From Bigelowiella natans CCMP2755 (lineage: Eukaryota; Cercozoa; Chlorarachniophyceae): a stretch of DNA of 43,181 nucleotides. Each line of letters begins with the position of its first letter. Positions within the stretch are counted from its first letter, which is position 1. The stretch is taken from the NCBI GenBank assembly GCA_000320545.1, contig ADNK01000821.1, positions 17,501 through 60,681 on the forward strand. The letters are read 5' to 3'. Of the stretch, positions 17,808-31,057 are shown piece by piece. The translations under genes and the position numbers were made by a program. The notes below the pieces were generated by a model. That model worked only from the letters and a program-made list of their open reading frames with translations. It made no database searches and had not been told where the DNA came from.

Positions 17808-18539
17808 ATGGCTTCTTCGTCTTTGAAGATAGATGTGTACAGCGACCTTGCGTGACCATGGTGCTACGTCGCCAAGAGGCGACTGGACAAAGCGATTGGG
17901 TCGCTCCCAGATGTAAAGGTGGAAGTTCGGTGGCATCCGTTCATGATCGACCCCTCGTGCGACAAAAACGGCGAGCCCTACGGCCAGTACATGAGACGTA
18001 GATGGGGAGGAGATGGGTGGGTTTCCGGCTTGAAACGCTCTGCCTCTCCGGACGGAATAAAGTTCGGGAATTGGAAGACTTGGCCGCATACTTTTCTCGC
18101 CCATCGCTTACTGACCTTCACCATGGAAAAGTACGGCTGGGAAAAGCAGCATTCTCTCAAGGAAAAGCTTTTTCTTCAATTGTACGAAGAAGGCTTAAAC
18201 ATTGCAGACCCAAAAGTGCTTGTGGAGGCTGCAAAAGAAGTGAAGATCGACGAGGGCGAAGCAGAGAAGGCTGTGAATGGCCCTCCAAATGATGACCTCG
18301 GCAAGAAAACCATGAGCGAAGATTATATCGCAAAATCGAAGCTTAAAATCAAAGGGGTGCCATACTTTATTATGCCTGGAAACGTAAAATTTTCCGGGGC
18401 GCAACCCGCCAAAGTGATCCGAGAGTTGCTCCAGGATATCGCATCGTCTCTTTCTGATAAGGCTGAGGAGGAGAGGGAAGATGATAGTTCTGAACAAAAG
18501 GAATCAGCTGATGAATCAAATAGTGGCCAGAAGAACTGA
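17808..18539 (+). CDS. DsbA/FrnE-like thioredoxin-fold selenoprotein (Sec at codon 16)
   Basis: A single-exon frame of 243 residues runs from ATG 17808 to TGA 18537-18539, interrupted only by TGA at 17853-17855. Around it the protein reads VYSDLA-U-PWCYV, so the TGA sits at the first cysteine of the CxxC active site of the DsbA/FrnE family, giving U16-P-W-C19. The family signature continues for 227 codons: RRLDKAI, VEVRWHPFMIDP, the helical insertion, and the cis-proline loop KGVPYF (P185) followed by FSGAQP. The tail is acidic and disordered. No splice option removes the TGA while keeping PWC. A SECIS-like hairpin follows in the 3' UTR. The product is probably a soluble disulfide oxidoreductase. 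No signal peptide is evident and its partner is unknown. Confidence 0.88.
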
Positions 18540-18681
18540 AATGATCGAAAAGCGTGAGGAAAATTCTCCTAAGCACCATGATATGAATTACAAATTTGCC
18601 TTCGCCTCCAACGCAACGGCGGGAGACTGTGGGTGAAATCAGAGATATTTCGTTCGTTAAGTAATATGTCCAGGCTTTTAC

Positions 18682-18740
18682 ATGAAGGCGACGCCCAGAA
18701 AGCTGAGTGTACACCACCTCAGACGGGCATCGTTGGAGAA
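18682..18740 (+). promoter_or_regulatory. SECIS-like element, form 2
   Basis: In the 3' UTR, 142 nt after the stop, ATGA (18682-18685) is followed by a 10-nt arm (18687-18696) that pairs with 18725-18734 with one C-A mismatch and two G-U pairs. The 3' side continues GGAG, supplying the GA of the SECIS core quartet. Eleven nucleotides after ATGA comes the unpaired AGAAA with the conserved AA (18699-18701). A second mini-stem, CTGAG with CTCAG, caps the loop, as in form 2 SECIS. Spacing matches the eukaryotic consensus. Folding was done by eye. Confidence 0.75.
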
Positions 18741-20162
18741 ATTGGAAGTGAATATTACCTAGCATTTTGCTTCGACACGCATCTTACTCGGTGATCTGGA
18801 CCCAGACACGCTCTGACCTTCCACACATGGACGAAAGTGAATAAGTGCTCACGGCAATACTTTGTATTTAAATTGCATGATTTAGATTGGCTCTGTCCAG
18901 CTGTCTGCACTACTAGATGTACTATGCAACTACTCTGATGAATAAAAATGTGAGCTGCTGCACGGGTGCACACTTTTAATTCTTCTCGACAACATGTGAG
19001 TTCGTTTAGATACACTCGCGCAGGCTATTCTCCCCCATCCATTAATAACAGTTTATTAGACACAATCATGGTTAACTTGAATGCACAGAATCGCTTTGCA
19101 TTTGTATCGCTATGATCGATGGCTCTTGAACATGGGGAACTGTTTGTAGTTCCCGCTATGCTAGCCCGGGTCTGGCAATCTAGCCAGCTAGGGAGCATCT
19201 GCAGAATGCGCAATGCTAGAACTTTGCTGAAATTGCTTCGCACACAGCATGTGGCATCGCCTTCGCTTTGTTGAACCCCAAATTAACGAGGAAGATGTTT
19301 GCAATAATTAATAGACACAGCAATGTGATATACAGATATGCATAATATGTGTATCCGACGGTATAACATATTGCATGTCTATCATTGCTAGGGGCGCACA
19401 GTTTTCAGTGTGCTCATATTTGCGGTTGGTGGGTGTGATAGTAGGAATCGTCGGTTGAAATCAAAGGAGTTTTTTCGCATTGTATCATGCAGCGTCAAAC
19501 TTTGATTTATTTTGTTAAAATCCTGGCAGTCTCTTTTGCCAACAATTGCTACATGTCGATCACTTCACACAGCACGCACAGCACACAGCACGGGCTGCGA
19601 GCAGCATCGCTGCGCAGCGACAGTTGGCTCAGGATGGCAACTTGTCTGCGGTTACTGGGTCTAGAAGACCTAGAAATCGCGAGGAGGAACATCTGCGGAT
19701 TGCGCAGGCTTGAGCTTGTGAACATTGCCAACGTCCGCTTGACAATTTTTCTTCACGCACATGCAGCACAGCACAGCACCGCTGCGCATCGCGTCTCTCG
19801 ATCACGCCTAGATCTCCTCCTCCCCCAAATGATAAGGGGCATTTCATCACGGGCAAAGGAAATGGCAAAATAGAACAAGCTTTTCATTTCGATCACATGT
19901 CTAGATGTGTCATGCATTGTCACTTCTGACACTTTTGCTTTAGTGCTTCATCATGTTTACGTCCCTCATCCCTCAAACTTCCGCTGGAATGCAAATTAGC
20001 ATCACATGTCTACAACTGTCGCAGCATGTTGCGTTGTTTGGCTCCTCAAACATCAGGCTAGCAGATGATGTGGAAGCGGTCACACACTCGCGATGTATGC
20101 TAGCATAGCCAGCATGCGCTTCAATCTGCATTGTTCTGGCCGAGCACATCGAGGCGGTGGCT
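18741..20162. other. convergent intergenic region
   Basis: Spacer between the selenoprotein transcript (plus) and the 3' end of WDR82 (minus). It is rich in GCA/TGC words at 19560-20110 and shows no supported gene. Confidence 0.5.
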
Positions 20163-20403
20163 TCATTTAGGAAGAATTTTCGGCAACCAGAACAGCAATT
20201 TCCGATCGACCGACGATGCGAACATTAGTGTCCGCGGATTCCAGCTGCGGTGAATTAAACAAAAAACACAGGACATGATGTGGTGTTTTTGATGGTGTAA
20301 TGCTGCATCATGGAATTAGGAGGTAAAAGCGACGGTTAAGGCCGGAGGTTTTTATGGCATATCGAAATAGGAACGTTAAGAAAACGCAGAGAATATTTTA
20401 CAT

Positions 20404-20448
<45 letters not shown>

Positions 20449-23187
20449 CATAATACACGTATTTAAAGATATTGACATTCATTTGTTTATATCTAGCAAA
20501 CGTCTTGTAGTGTAAGGTGGAGATTATTAGATGAGTAGAGAGGGGGAGGAGTCAAAACCTAACGTCTAGTTCGTCTAATTACCAGGCCAACGTTGAAACA
20601 GCGCCAACCGCACTACTACTACTACTGGTACTGCTTTTACTACTACTGCTGCCGCCGCTGCTGCTACTGCTTTTATCCCACGAAGACGTCTGTAATAGGG
20701 AGCCAGTCGTTACCTCCCAGGCTCGCAACCCCTTTGTCGTTCCTTCACAGTTAAACGGGTAAGGATGATGACAGGGATGATGATGATGATGATGATGATG
20801 ATGGTGATGATTGTTGTTATCATTACTGCTGTTTACAGAGTGTTAGTGTTTGTTTCAGGGAAAGAAGCATCATCACGAGGGAGTAGCAGGACGGTGGTGC
20901 CATCGGCAACTTGGAACATTCATTACTTCGATTTGTTTTTGCTGTGATCATGGTAGTGGTGGTGGTATTAGTGGTAGTAATAGTAGTAGTAGTAGTAGTA
21001 GTAGTAGTAACAGAGGAGTAGTGATATATCAACCGTATTACCGCTGATTAGGTACTGGCCATCAGGGCTTATTGATGGCTCGAAGGCTACAGAATCTTGC
21101 CCTAACCCGTCCGACTTGTACACTGCTTTCTGAGATATAGTAAGGGGATACTTAAAAGACATCGTCGTGCACGTTGGAACGGATGATGTTCGCGCAATCT
21201 TTTCCTTGTATCAACCCCAACAAAAAACGCTTTGATGTCACTGCTGCGTTTGCAAATATACTATCTCTTTCCCCTCCCCTTCTCCTCTTTTCTTCGAGCC
21301 TTCTATTTGCTGCTGCTGCTGCTTCTGCTGGCACCTACCCTCTCTCCCTCAAAGGCATCGAAGAGCATGTGAGGCCCGCTGGTGAAGCTTGCCAGGAAAT
21401 ACTATGGACAAATGATTATAATGAAATATATATTAGGCCAATGAACAAGGAAAAAAATATGACGAAATAAGACAACTACTGCGATTATTAGCGCTAATGG
21501 TGGCACCGGCGGGGAAGACAGCTAAGCAATACATAGAAGCTAGTGGTGGTGATGACGGAAGGGATAAGAATGTACGATAAAACACGCATTTATACACACA
21601 CACGCACACACACAAAGTGATACAGTATAACAACTACGAGCTATAAGGGATCTGAGTGTTGCTAGTGCTCATATTAGGTCTACTAATTGTCGGGATGATC
21701 GACTATTACATTCGAGTCGGGGGTGAATTTGATATACTTAAGCTGGGAGTGAGGGCCTTCTGTCTTCAAAAGCAACGTGGCAAAAGGCCCCTGCCATGTT
21801 ACAACAAACAACACGCTTAACTATTTATCAAGAACAGAAGTAATGCAGGTGTGATCTCTCGCTACATCGTCGCTATCCGTGCTAGTACGGCTAGTGCCCT
21901 CTTTGTTCCACCCCCCCCCTCCTTGCCCTACCAAACGATCGATTGATTACCTTTTTGTAGGTACGGCAGTCGTAGAGGCTCATCTGGTTATGTGAAACTG
22001 AGATTGCCATAATCAACCTGCGTAGCCGAAGAAACAACAAATATGACGATAACAGTGACGAAGATAATAATGGTAATTACGATGGTGGTAGTGGTGGTGG
22101 TGTAGTGTGTGCAATGTGTTAGATAGCACCCTTGTGGGTCGTAGCTGATTGCGGGGGCGTCGTTGGCTTCCAGTAGCCCCTTTATGAAGCAATAGCCAAG
22201 ATGATGATGATGATGATATTAGTGGCGAAGGAACCATCGTGTAATAGCAACCATATACATGTAGTCTAGAAAGTGCACTCGAAATGATGAAGTGTGGGTA
22301 GTATTGATGGGGATGGATGCATATTTCAAGGTTAATTGCAACATGAAGACAGTGCTTTCGTCCCGTCCTCCTTTTCCTCTAAATCATTTTTGTCTAAATC
22401 TCTCTTACATGCGGCTTATGATCTCTGAGGTCCCACATTCGAACGGTGCGGTCTTGGCCCCCCGTCATGAAGGTGTCATTGGATGGGTGCATCGCAATCT
22501 GCGTCACCCTTAGATAGGGGGGGGGGGGGGAGAGAGAGAGAGAGAGAGTATGTATCCTGAGTGGAAGAAAGCAGGTAAAGGGTGCAAAAATTGGTATTAG
22601 ATGATAATCTACTACTCTTTCTTATGGCCCTTGAACGATCTTAAGTAGCGGTTGTCGTGCAGGGATAAGTAATGCACGTTGTGAGAAAAAGAACCTGAGA
22701 GCAAATGGTACAATTATGACATCTCAAACGCATTTAATAATTGCATGCCAAATACATTGGTAACAATATCTTCAAATTGGTTTCCTTTTACCATTTGGTC
22801 CCTTTGCGTCTCGGGACGCGCAGAGGATAGCTTTGGAGTGATGCGTGAAGCGCGCAACAGAAGCTCCGTTTCTTTTGCAAAACACCTTGGCCTTCAATCT
22901 GACGATAGTGAAGAAGAGATTATGATCTGCACGTCGACCCTGTCTTGGTTTTGTAACATTGCTGCAGTAACATGTGGTTTAGGCCTTCCTCTTACTGTGC
23001 GGTATGGCAGTCATAAAGGCAGACGGAGTCGTCATCAGCCGAAGCCACCAAGAAGTCACCATCATCGCTGTAGTCAATGGAGTTAACACTCCCTTCCTGT
23101 ATCAATATTGACAGAATAAGATGGTCCATCAGCAACGACTACCGAATAGTGCATCGACGCTATATGAAGGTATCGATGCAGAGAGAT

Positions 23188-23236
<49 letters not shown>

Positions 23237-23350
23237 GTGTGTACTCATTTCACGTACAAAGCTGTATTTAGCAGCTGGTTCGAAGCTTCCAAGGACTTTT
23301 GATGTTAGGAACTGTTTCTTCACTGCTCTTTTGCTGTCCAACCTTTCCAT
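20163..23350 (-). CDS. WDR82: WDR82/Swd2-like WD40 protein
   Basis: Twelve exons, 356 residues: 23350-23258, 23096-22996, 22898-22792, 22694-22616, 22508-22409, 22179-22130, 22017-21951, 21790-21710, 21401-21339, 21129-21042, 20742-20583, 20244-20163. All phases agree. The protein follows WDR82 along its length: KVLGSFEPAAKYSF, ADDDSVCLYDC, RFTHHSKAIL, YLSLHDNRYLRSFKGHKK, NDTFMTGGQDRTVRMWDLR, DAFEGE, SISPDGQYLISG, and an end like WNPRTLMFASS with LLFWLPK. In other eukaryotes WDR82 is a propeller subunit of SET1/COMPASS and of the PNUTS-PP1 complex at RNA polymerase II. A Ser-rich insert of about 25 residues in the penultimate exon comes from an AGT/AGC repeat and makes it longer than the usual 310-330 residues. 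Confidence 0.95.
20397..20451. repeat. (TA)n microsatellite
   Basis: Interrupted TA repeat in the last intron of WDR82. Confidence 0.85.
23189..23233. repeat. (GT)n(GA)n microsatellite
   Basis: Compound repeat in the first intron of WDR82. On the coding strand it is a (TC)n tract just after the donor. Confidence 0.85.
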
Positions 23351-23831
23351 GGCCCCCTTCCCCCCTTCGTCCTAATCTGCAGCTGCTGCAGTAGTTCCGC
23401 TGCACTGCTGGGAGGTGAAAGGCGAAAGGAGAAGATGATTGTACTTTGTCCGTTCAGTGAAATTCCCCTCGAATTCTTTCCTGCGACAGGCCTTTCGCTA
23501 TTGTGCTCATCGACTGTCGCAGCGTGATATTCGCCCCAATTTTGCGAGTCGACGGAAACCATCGTCGATCGGCAAACGGCCTGGATTTCTCCCATCGTCG
23601 CAATCCGGATCTCATTCTCCTCCTTACAATTCTTCACGGGCATTTGTAAGGAGGACGCAGAGGAGGAAAAGAAGGATACTGGCGCATCGCAGGCTATTTT
23701 CATGCTCGAAACGCCAGGTAACGAACAATTTTCGCTTGTAGGGCATCGCGAAAATTCCTCCTCCTCCTTTTTCCCCTCGTTGCATTGACATTTTCCATTC
23801 ACACGTACATCTGTTCTTATTGTAATCAACG
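23351..23831. other. divergent intergenic region
   Basis: About 480 nt between the starts of WDR82 (minus) and the membrane-protein gene (plus), so presumably a shared promoter region. No TATA box or other motif stands out. Confidence 0.4.
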
Positions 23832-25582
23832 ATGGATAAGAACTGCAATAATCTCCACTCGCCCATGGCTGCTCCTGCTTCTATCGACGCTAAGGCCGCC
23901 CACAAGCCTGAAACTAAGGTGGCGAAAGTAACTCGAACATCCTCCCTGCATTTGGCTGGAACGGGGCCACCATCGGGTTCCTGCTGTCTTTGGTACACCA
24001 GTAGAGTGGAACGCCTCGTCTGGATCGTCCTGATGTTTCTCGTTTTCATCACGGTCGTTATGTGGGGAATCTCCGAGCCGGATCTGTTCAAAACCCAGTC
24101 GGACTTGAACCTGGACATCTGCACGTTCGTAGCGTCCGATGAAAGTAACCGAACTGTTGCGTGGGCAGCAGTCTCTGGAAGTGTCCTTCTCGTTTCATTC
24201 TCCCTTCTGATAGAAAGTCAACTGAGCGACATCGCGTTTCATGACAACGATCCAAGGAAACAAGCCACGAAGACTCTGAAAAGAGTTACGATTCGAGAGT
24301 TCTTCATTGCGGGCTCTGTGGCTATTATAGTTTGGGTATCGGAGGTGATCTATGATGCGTTAAGTGGTTCAGAAAAGAGGGGAGGACACAGCACCGTAGA
24401 TGTGTTCCTCCACACTCTTGAATTCTTGGATAAGACAATGCTACTTCTGATGCTAGTTTACCTGGCGCTTGTCTTGTGCGGACTATCTCTTCTCAAATAC
24501 ATATCGTCGAAGGCAAAGATGGATGCTGCCAGGCTATCGCTGGTGGCTGTCCATTTTTTTCTAAACTTTCCATACTACGTCAAGACCGCATCGTTTGTCC
24601 TATCGTTGCTCCTCCTCGATGATATCTTTTGGCCAGGGTCAGACGGCTACTACACCTTCACAACTCTGCTTCTTGCTTCGGTTTGTATCGTCCTCATCTG
24701 GCTTCGTGTAGCTGCAGGGCCTGCAATATTCAGATTCCCTCTCCCTGGCCTCTTGTCACTGACAGTAAGAAAGGGGCCACTCCTATCTGCCAATGCGAAC
24801 CGCGCTGAAATGCCCACTCAGAATATCATTCCGGAGGAGTCAAAGAGGCGCGATTCGCAGGTGCAAGTTTTTCATTCCAAAATTACCAACAAAATAACAA
24901 GCTTTGCAACAAACATTTTTCTCCCGATAGAAATCGGTAGATGGCAGCAATAAATCTGTTTCCCTGGAGAAAGAGAGTCTGGCCGTCCAGATGCAGGTGA
25001 CAGCTATCATCACTAGTGATCCGTAATCCCAGTTCCCCTGATGAACCGCTCTCCATTTTTCAATACACTTGTTCAGTGGGCCCGGCACACAAAGCTTCTG
25101 AAGCAATTCGTGGGTTTGATAGGATGCATGATCTCCAGCCTCTTCTTAATTTGGGTACGGCAATCAGAAGTCAAAAGCTCGAGATGGGCTGAATAACCTA
25201 TGCACCTTGCTCAGACTCTCCGGATGATGTGTGTGAAATCGTTTGATATGCCGTGGCTTCTACCTCTTCTTCTCACTGCTGCGACTGGGTACGTAGAAGG
25301 CTGACTATCTGAAATAGAGATCCCATTAATCTATTTTGATGAAAATGCTGTTCCAGGTTTATGGTGCTGTTTGTTTCGCTCCCAAAGTACATACTGTTCC
25401 TGTACTCGAATCCGCTTATAGCCGACCCAGCTGCACACTTCGACTACGAACTGAGGTTTGATCTCCTTTAATATTGCGTTGTGTATCTTCTTCCACTAAC
25501 ACTTTGGATTTTCAAATTTCTCAGCTTGAAACAGATGCCGAATGCAGCCGATCCGATTGACGATGTAGACTTGGAGCTTTAG
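23832..25582 (+). CDS. multi-pass membrane protein, unknown family
   Basis: Exons 23832-24860, 24931-24996, 25077-25154, 25215-25288, 25357-25455 and 25525-25582 join in phase to 467 residues. Splice sites are canonical (acceptors CCGATAG, TTGTTCAG, TTGCTCAG, TTCCAG, TTCTCAG). Hydrophobic segments appear near residues 62-84, 107-130, 152-175, 197-220, 232-258, 270-295, and two to three more after residue 365, so about nine membrane passes. The N-terminus (about 55 residues) is hydrophilic and has no signal peptide. The C-terminus ends in an acidic DDVDLEL motif that could act in sorting. The open frame of exon 1 runs on to 24953, but that extension is intronic because the downstream exons fit better. 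I do not recognise the family. Confidence 0.82.
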
Positions 25583-25721
25583 GATCAACGCAAAACTTTT
25601 TTGAAGCTCGGAGGGGACTGGGTTAATCTTAGCCACAAGTTGGCAATGCAATGTGGAGGCTCCTCATTAGGCAAAGTTGTTATTATTTTCAAATGAACAC
25701 TTAAACATGAAAAGGGGGAGG

Positions 25722-25766
<45 letters not shown>

Positions 25767-26394
25767 ATGAAGAACACGAGAGTTGCAAATTGATAGTCCC
25801 AAATAGCTTTTTGTGATGTATGAGATGGATGTAATGAACTAATTAAATAAATTCAATTGTCATCTGTTATGTGTGTAGAATGCCATTATTTGAATGAAGC
25901 TGTTTCACATAGACGTGGATAGCTCCTGTTTTTTTTTTCACCAAATGCCTTTAGAAAAAGTCCAACATTAGCATGATATGAAGAGCAGCAGGTTGCAAAA
26001 TACGTTTAGTATGTTATGCTGTTCGGCGCTTCTCGTTGTTGTAATGTTGTCGCGCGTCGTAGCGAGTCGCGGATAAATGCCGTGTGACCACAGTTATCAT
26101 TTCAAGAGACTGTCGTAGCTTAAGTGTACAGCCATACGTGCAGGCTTGTTCCGCATTTACAGTGCAGCATCGATGTGAATGTGTGCTACCTTTATATACC
26201 GCGCAAAGCTATGTGAGTATGTATGTGCTGGCTAACATATGATGACATACGATTCTGATGATGGTGTGCATTGACGGCTATTGTTGCTTATCAAGATACA
26301 TTTTATGAGAGAAGACCTTGTATAGTTTACATATTTATAATAACGATTTTCATTATTGACCAACATACATGGAGAGACGCTTACGAATATTCGG

Positions 26395-26434
<40 letters not shown>

Positions 26435-26507
26435 ATCTGGGCTGCTAGTCTGAAAATTGAAGGTGCGCCTTAAGCTCTACACTCATCTGTTCTTCGTCTG
26501 AATTCAT

Positions 26508-26541
<34 letters not shown>

Positions 26542-26542
26542 G

Positions 26543-26578
<36 letters not shown>

Positions 26579-26853
26579 ACATATCTAATGATGTTGAAGG
26601 ATCTTGGCTGTATGGTTTTGTAGTTGTCATTATGTTCCCAAGTAGCAAGAGAGTAAATATATTGTTTGCTTATTGATGTTGCTGCTGCGTCTTTATGCAC
26701 ATGATGCACGCACCCCCTTGAGATAATCCCGCTGTCTTTCTAGCGATAAGGATCGTCGCCCCACCTGATTCACCGTTGTCAATATTGCCCCGAGTATTAT
26801 ATATTATATGTGTATATTTATTCAAAGACTAATTCCGCGAAGTATGTATCTAC
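25583..26853. other. convergent intergenic region
   Basis: AT-rich spacer between two 3' ends. It holds (GA)n at 25729-25765, (TC)n at 26395-26430 and the compound (CA)n(TA)n at 26512-26574. No gene recognised. Confidence 0.6.
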
Positions 26854-28216
26854 TTATAAAATAATTAATGTGTGCATCGGTTGACTCAATAGTGCACGAC
26901 CTGGGGACAGGGGTAAGGGCTGCTGCTGCTGGTGATTCTCTTTCTTCTCCCTGCTTCGCTCCCCGCTGAACATCTCCAATAGGACGGCTAATTGTGAGAT
27001 GTTCAACATCAATTTACGAGGCGCGCTTAGAAGACGAAAAAACAGCAGGCCAATATCTGAAGAAGGCCAGAAAAAACTCTCTGACTCACCACATCACGGA
27101 CCACATCACGGACACAACACGCGTCGATGCAACAGCGAGCAGATTTTTCACGAAAGAAACACTAGCAGTAGATGTCAATCGGCAGTCGCCGTCGTAGCGG
27201 CTGCACCAGACAGCTGTTTTGTGATCTCACCACTACCTTTGAGGGCATCAGGCTGAGGGCACACAATGAGAGCGTCCTGTCCAACCACAGCAGCGACAGG
27301 AAGGAGGGAGAACGTTATGGGGAATCAGCGCTTAGAACTCACTTTTATTGGCGGGTTGCTTCATGGTGTACCCTTCCCTCCTCGAAAGCCTCGTCAAGAT
27401 ATCCCCAAACGTCGGCTAAATGAACATGTGGGAGAAAGGAAGAGGGGGGAAGGAGCGGGTGAGAATTCCACTGACCACGAAGTTAATAATACATATACTA
27501 CACCAGCTTTAGAGTATGTTTAGTGTTGCGAGCTTACCCCCCCCCGACGAGGATTGAATAAGTATGGGTGAATGAATTATTACGAGAATAACAAAAGCCG
27601 TCTTGACAACACGAAGACAAATCGAGTGTTCGGTAGCAAATCATTCCAAGAATATGTGGACACATCATCTTATTTCTCCTCCTCCTCCTCCTCCTCTTCC
27701 TCATCGGAACGGTATTGCTGTTGCTACTACTGCTACTACTACTACCTACTACTACTACTTCTGCTCTACCACTACCCCTGATGCTGCTTGAATACGACCT
27801 CACGATGGGTGTGACCGTTGTAGCAAGTTCTCGGCCAACCTAAGTCACCGTCAGAGGGAGGCGATGGAGGAGGAGGAAAGCAACGGTTGTGGGAAGGAAA
27901 AGAATAAGTTACGAAGGTGATGCGAGAGAAGAGAGGGGGATGAAGGCGTTGAGGGCCACAACAACAAAGAGGGTAATATCAGATCGATGTTGGGAAAGAA
28001 ATCAGGGATTTTTTAACAGGATCTTCGATGGGGATACACGAATTTCCACCGAGTCGTTCTCTGCGACGAAAGCCATCATCTCGCCACAGTCTGCAAACAC
28101 ATTTCTCAGCACAAGGACATGGTCTTGATCATCCTTGTCAATCACACAGCCACCATCGTTGTTGTTGTCGCTCACCTCTTGCTCTCATGACAACTCATGT
28201 TGCCCTAACACACATA

Positions 28217-28252
<36 letters not shown>

Positions 28253-28334
28253 AGAACACATATGTACACCTGAAGTGAAGAGAGAGTCGAGGGATGAGTC
28301 CTTGGGCGCATCAGAATCCAACAGCACAATTCTG

Positions 28335-28372
<38 letters not shown>

Positions 28373-29154
28373 AAGGTAATATTGTAAAATATAGTGTGTG
28401 CGTGGGGAGGGGGGAAGGGGGGTGCGCCTAAGTGCTGCTGTTGCTATTATCACTACTAATATCATTGCTAATACTATTTCACCACACAGGAAATCAGTAA
28501 ATGAGAAGGGAAGGAGGAGGAGAAGAAGAAACAAAAGAATCACAGGAAGAAGAGAGAAGATGGCTAGTATTAGCAATATGAGCCTTCACCGGATTTCTTT
28601 CTCAGACATCGGAGAAGGGCTTATCCTTGGATTAGGTGACTTGTGTGCAATGGGAGAGGAAGAAAAAGAAGAAGAAGATGAAGAAGAAGAAGACGGGGTA
28701 AATGCTTCAAATCGAAGACGCAGTGGAGTTTGTATGTGAAACTAGTAATGTGTACAAAAACAAGGGAAGATATGAGGATGGTTTTCAAGGAGAAGGGACG
28801 GTAGGTAATGGTCCAGGTGCCGCTTAAATATTTCGTCATTCTGAACATATGATGCGGTCGCTACCTGATTGATTCTGTCCACGATTACAGAAGTGGAAGC
28901 CTCCTTTTCGGGTAGGAATTCCAGAACTGTCACAGCAGCATTGTCTGTTGTTTGGATCAGGGAGGTGAAGGACGAGGAGGAGGAGGAGGAGGAGGAGGAG
29001 GAGGAGGAGGAGGAGGAATGGAAGGTCAGCATTGATACAGAACTGTGCATTGGCTCTGCTGCAATGGTGGTTGCTCGAAGAAGAAGAAGAAGAAGAAGAA
29101 GGAGGAGGAGAAGGATAAGAGTACTCTGAGTCCCCCCCCCCCCCCACCTCCCCC

Positions 29155-29212
<58 letters not shown>

Positions 29213-30981
29213 GCACACACACGCACATACACATGCACACCAAACCTTGGACTATTTTGCGAAAGTATGAGGGATCGAGCCCCAACGCCACACCCAGGAG
29301 TGCCTGGAGGAGGAGGACAATCGAAACGGTGCTAAGTTACTACTTTTATATGGATTTATTCACACAAGCGTTTGCTTGGATAAAGAGGCGGGTCTACACG
29401 CACACACAAGCTAAAAAAGGCAGACCTGGTTGATAGCGTTGTGCGCCACGACGAGAATGTTGCTGCTTTCATCGTCTCCACGCAGTATCTACCAAGAAGA
29501 GGAATGAGTGGTCTCCTGACACGCTTCAAAGCTACCATGTTGTGGGCTGGGATGTGAGCATACCCTTTGCCATGCGACGGAGGCTCTGTACCTGAGTATT
29601 GCGGCAAGGAGAGGGGGGTGGTGATGATGGTGATGATGATGGTGATGATGATGGTGATGATGATGGTGATGATGATGGTGATGATGATGGTGATGATGAT
29701 GGAAAAGGTGGTGGTGGGAATAACAGCACAACGCTGACTACGTTGCTGTTGTCACCGTGCCGCTTCTATTTTGTTCCTCTTCCTCATTCCGTCAGCATCA
29801 GGATATCGGCTTATGCTGGAAATAGGAAAGTCTTACCATAACTCGACGACTGGCTTGTGGTCGTCAATGATGAAGCTTTCGGGGGACCTACAAGACAGGA
29901 GCATGAGAAGGGTATTAATGGGGGATGATACAGGAGGTCACTCTTACCTTTTCCACGTATCGTATTGGGTTCCATACCGGGCTTTCCCTTCCTCCTTCAT
30001 AAGCCCTAATCCCGTACATCCGGCGTTTGGGGGTGGAGGGGGGGGGGGGGACGAATGGGGGAAAGGAAAACACTGGTACGACTGCTACTGTCAGTTGTAT
30101 CCAATCACAGAGATTTCACATGCGAACACAGCAGCAGCCACACCTTGGAAGCCATAGAGGTCAATCTCTCTTAGACTTGCCAGCTGAGTTCTTATTAAAG
30201 ACCTGAGAACAGATTATGCCGTAATGGGAATTGTTGTCGCTGAGAGGCGACTCTCACCCCGTGATGCTACTGCTACCATTACTACTACTACTACTACTAC
30301 TACTACTACCTACTACTACTACTCCTACCATCATCACATGGGTGAAACAGACAACAAATAATGATTAGCCTTGACGATGAATATCCCCCCCCTCTATGAC
30401 ACAGCCTGATTTCGGTCGATATAGAGGGGGAAAGTGTATCGGTGTTAGCTGTGCCGTGCAGTTTTTCGTGAGACAAGCTTATTTATCTGAATTTGGTTAC
30501 GCTTAATGCTACTACTACTACTACTACTACTACTATGATTACGACTACTGCTGCTACTACTACTGCTACTGCTACTGCATACATGTCAAATTGACTTGCT
30601 TCGCAGATTATATCTGCCGTTTGTACTACACGCGATAAGGGGCTCTGACGATTAAAAGATAAAATTGATGCAGGTCATCATCACCAGGCAATTACTGTCA
30701 AAATCTAGAGATACTACCAGCACTTATCAACCATCGTCATCAATTGACTCTGCTTCGATTATAGCTTTCACCGCATGTACAACATACATCGTTGTAGGAA
30801 ACAACCTGATAAACCGAGTCAAATCGCTCCGCCGAGAGCATTCTTCCAGTTGCTTCAGCCTACGAAATATCATGAGACAGCGTGTTGACGGTAATGACGG
30901 GGAGGATGAGGATGATGATGTTGACAATAATTGTAAGCAATACATCCTTCACCCCGTCTCTCTCCTCTATTTCCTCTATTT

Positions 30982-31057
<76 letters not shown>

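Noticed and set aside
17853-17855. In-frame TGA as a sign of a pseudogene
   Set aside because: The rest of the frame is intact and conserved, the codon sits exactly at the catalytic Cys, and a SECIS-like hairpin follows.
21433-21540. Exon-like frame with SANNRSS in WDR82
   Set aside because: Phases do not join; the exon 21401-21339 links directly to 21790-21710 and restores the family sequence.
24861-24953. Continuation of the membrane-protein frame to a TAA at 24951-24953
   Set aside because: The GTGCAA donor at 24861 and five downstream exons give a longer coherent protein.
28586-28588. TGA as the end of the CA1P-like protein, with a separate gene at 26854-28331
   Set aside because: A GTGAAG donor two bases before the TGA joins in phase to the next exon, and the total length and later motifs then match the two-domain plant family.
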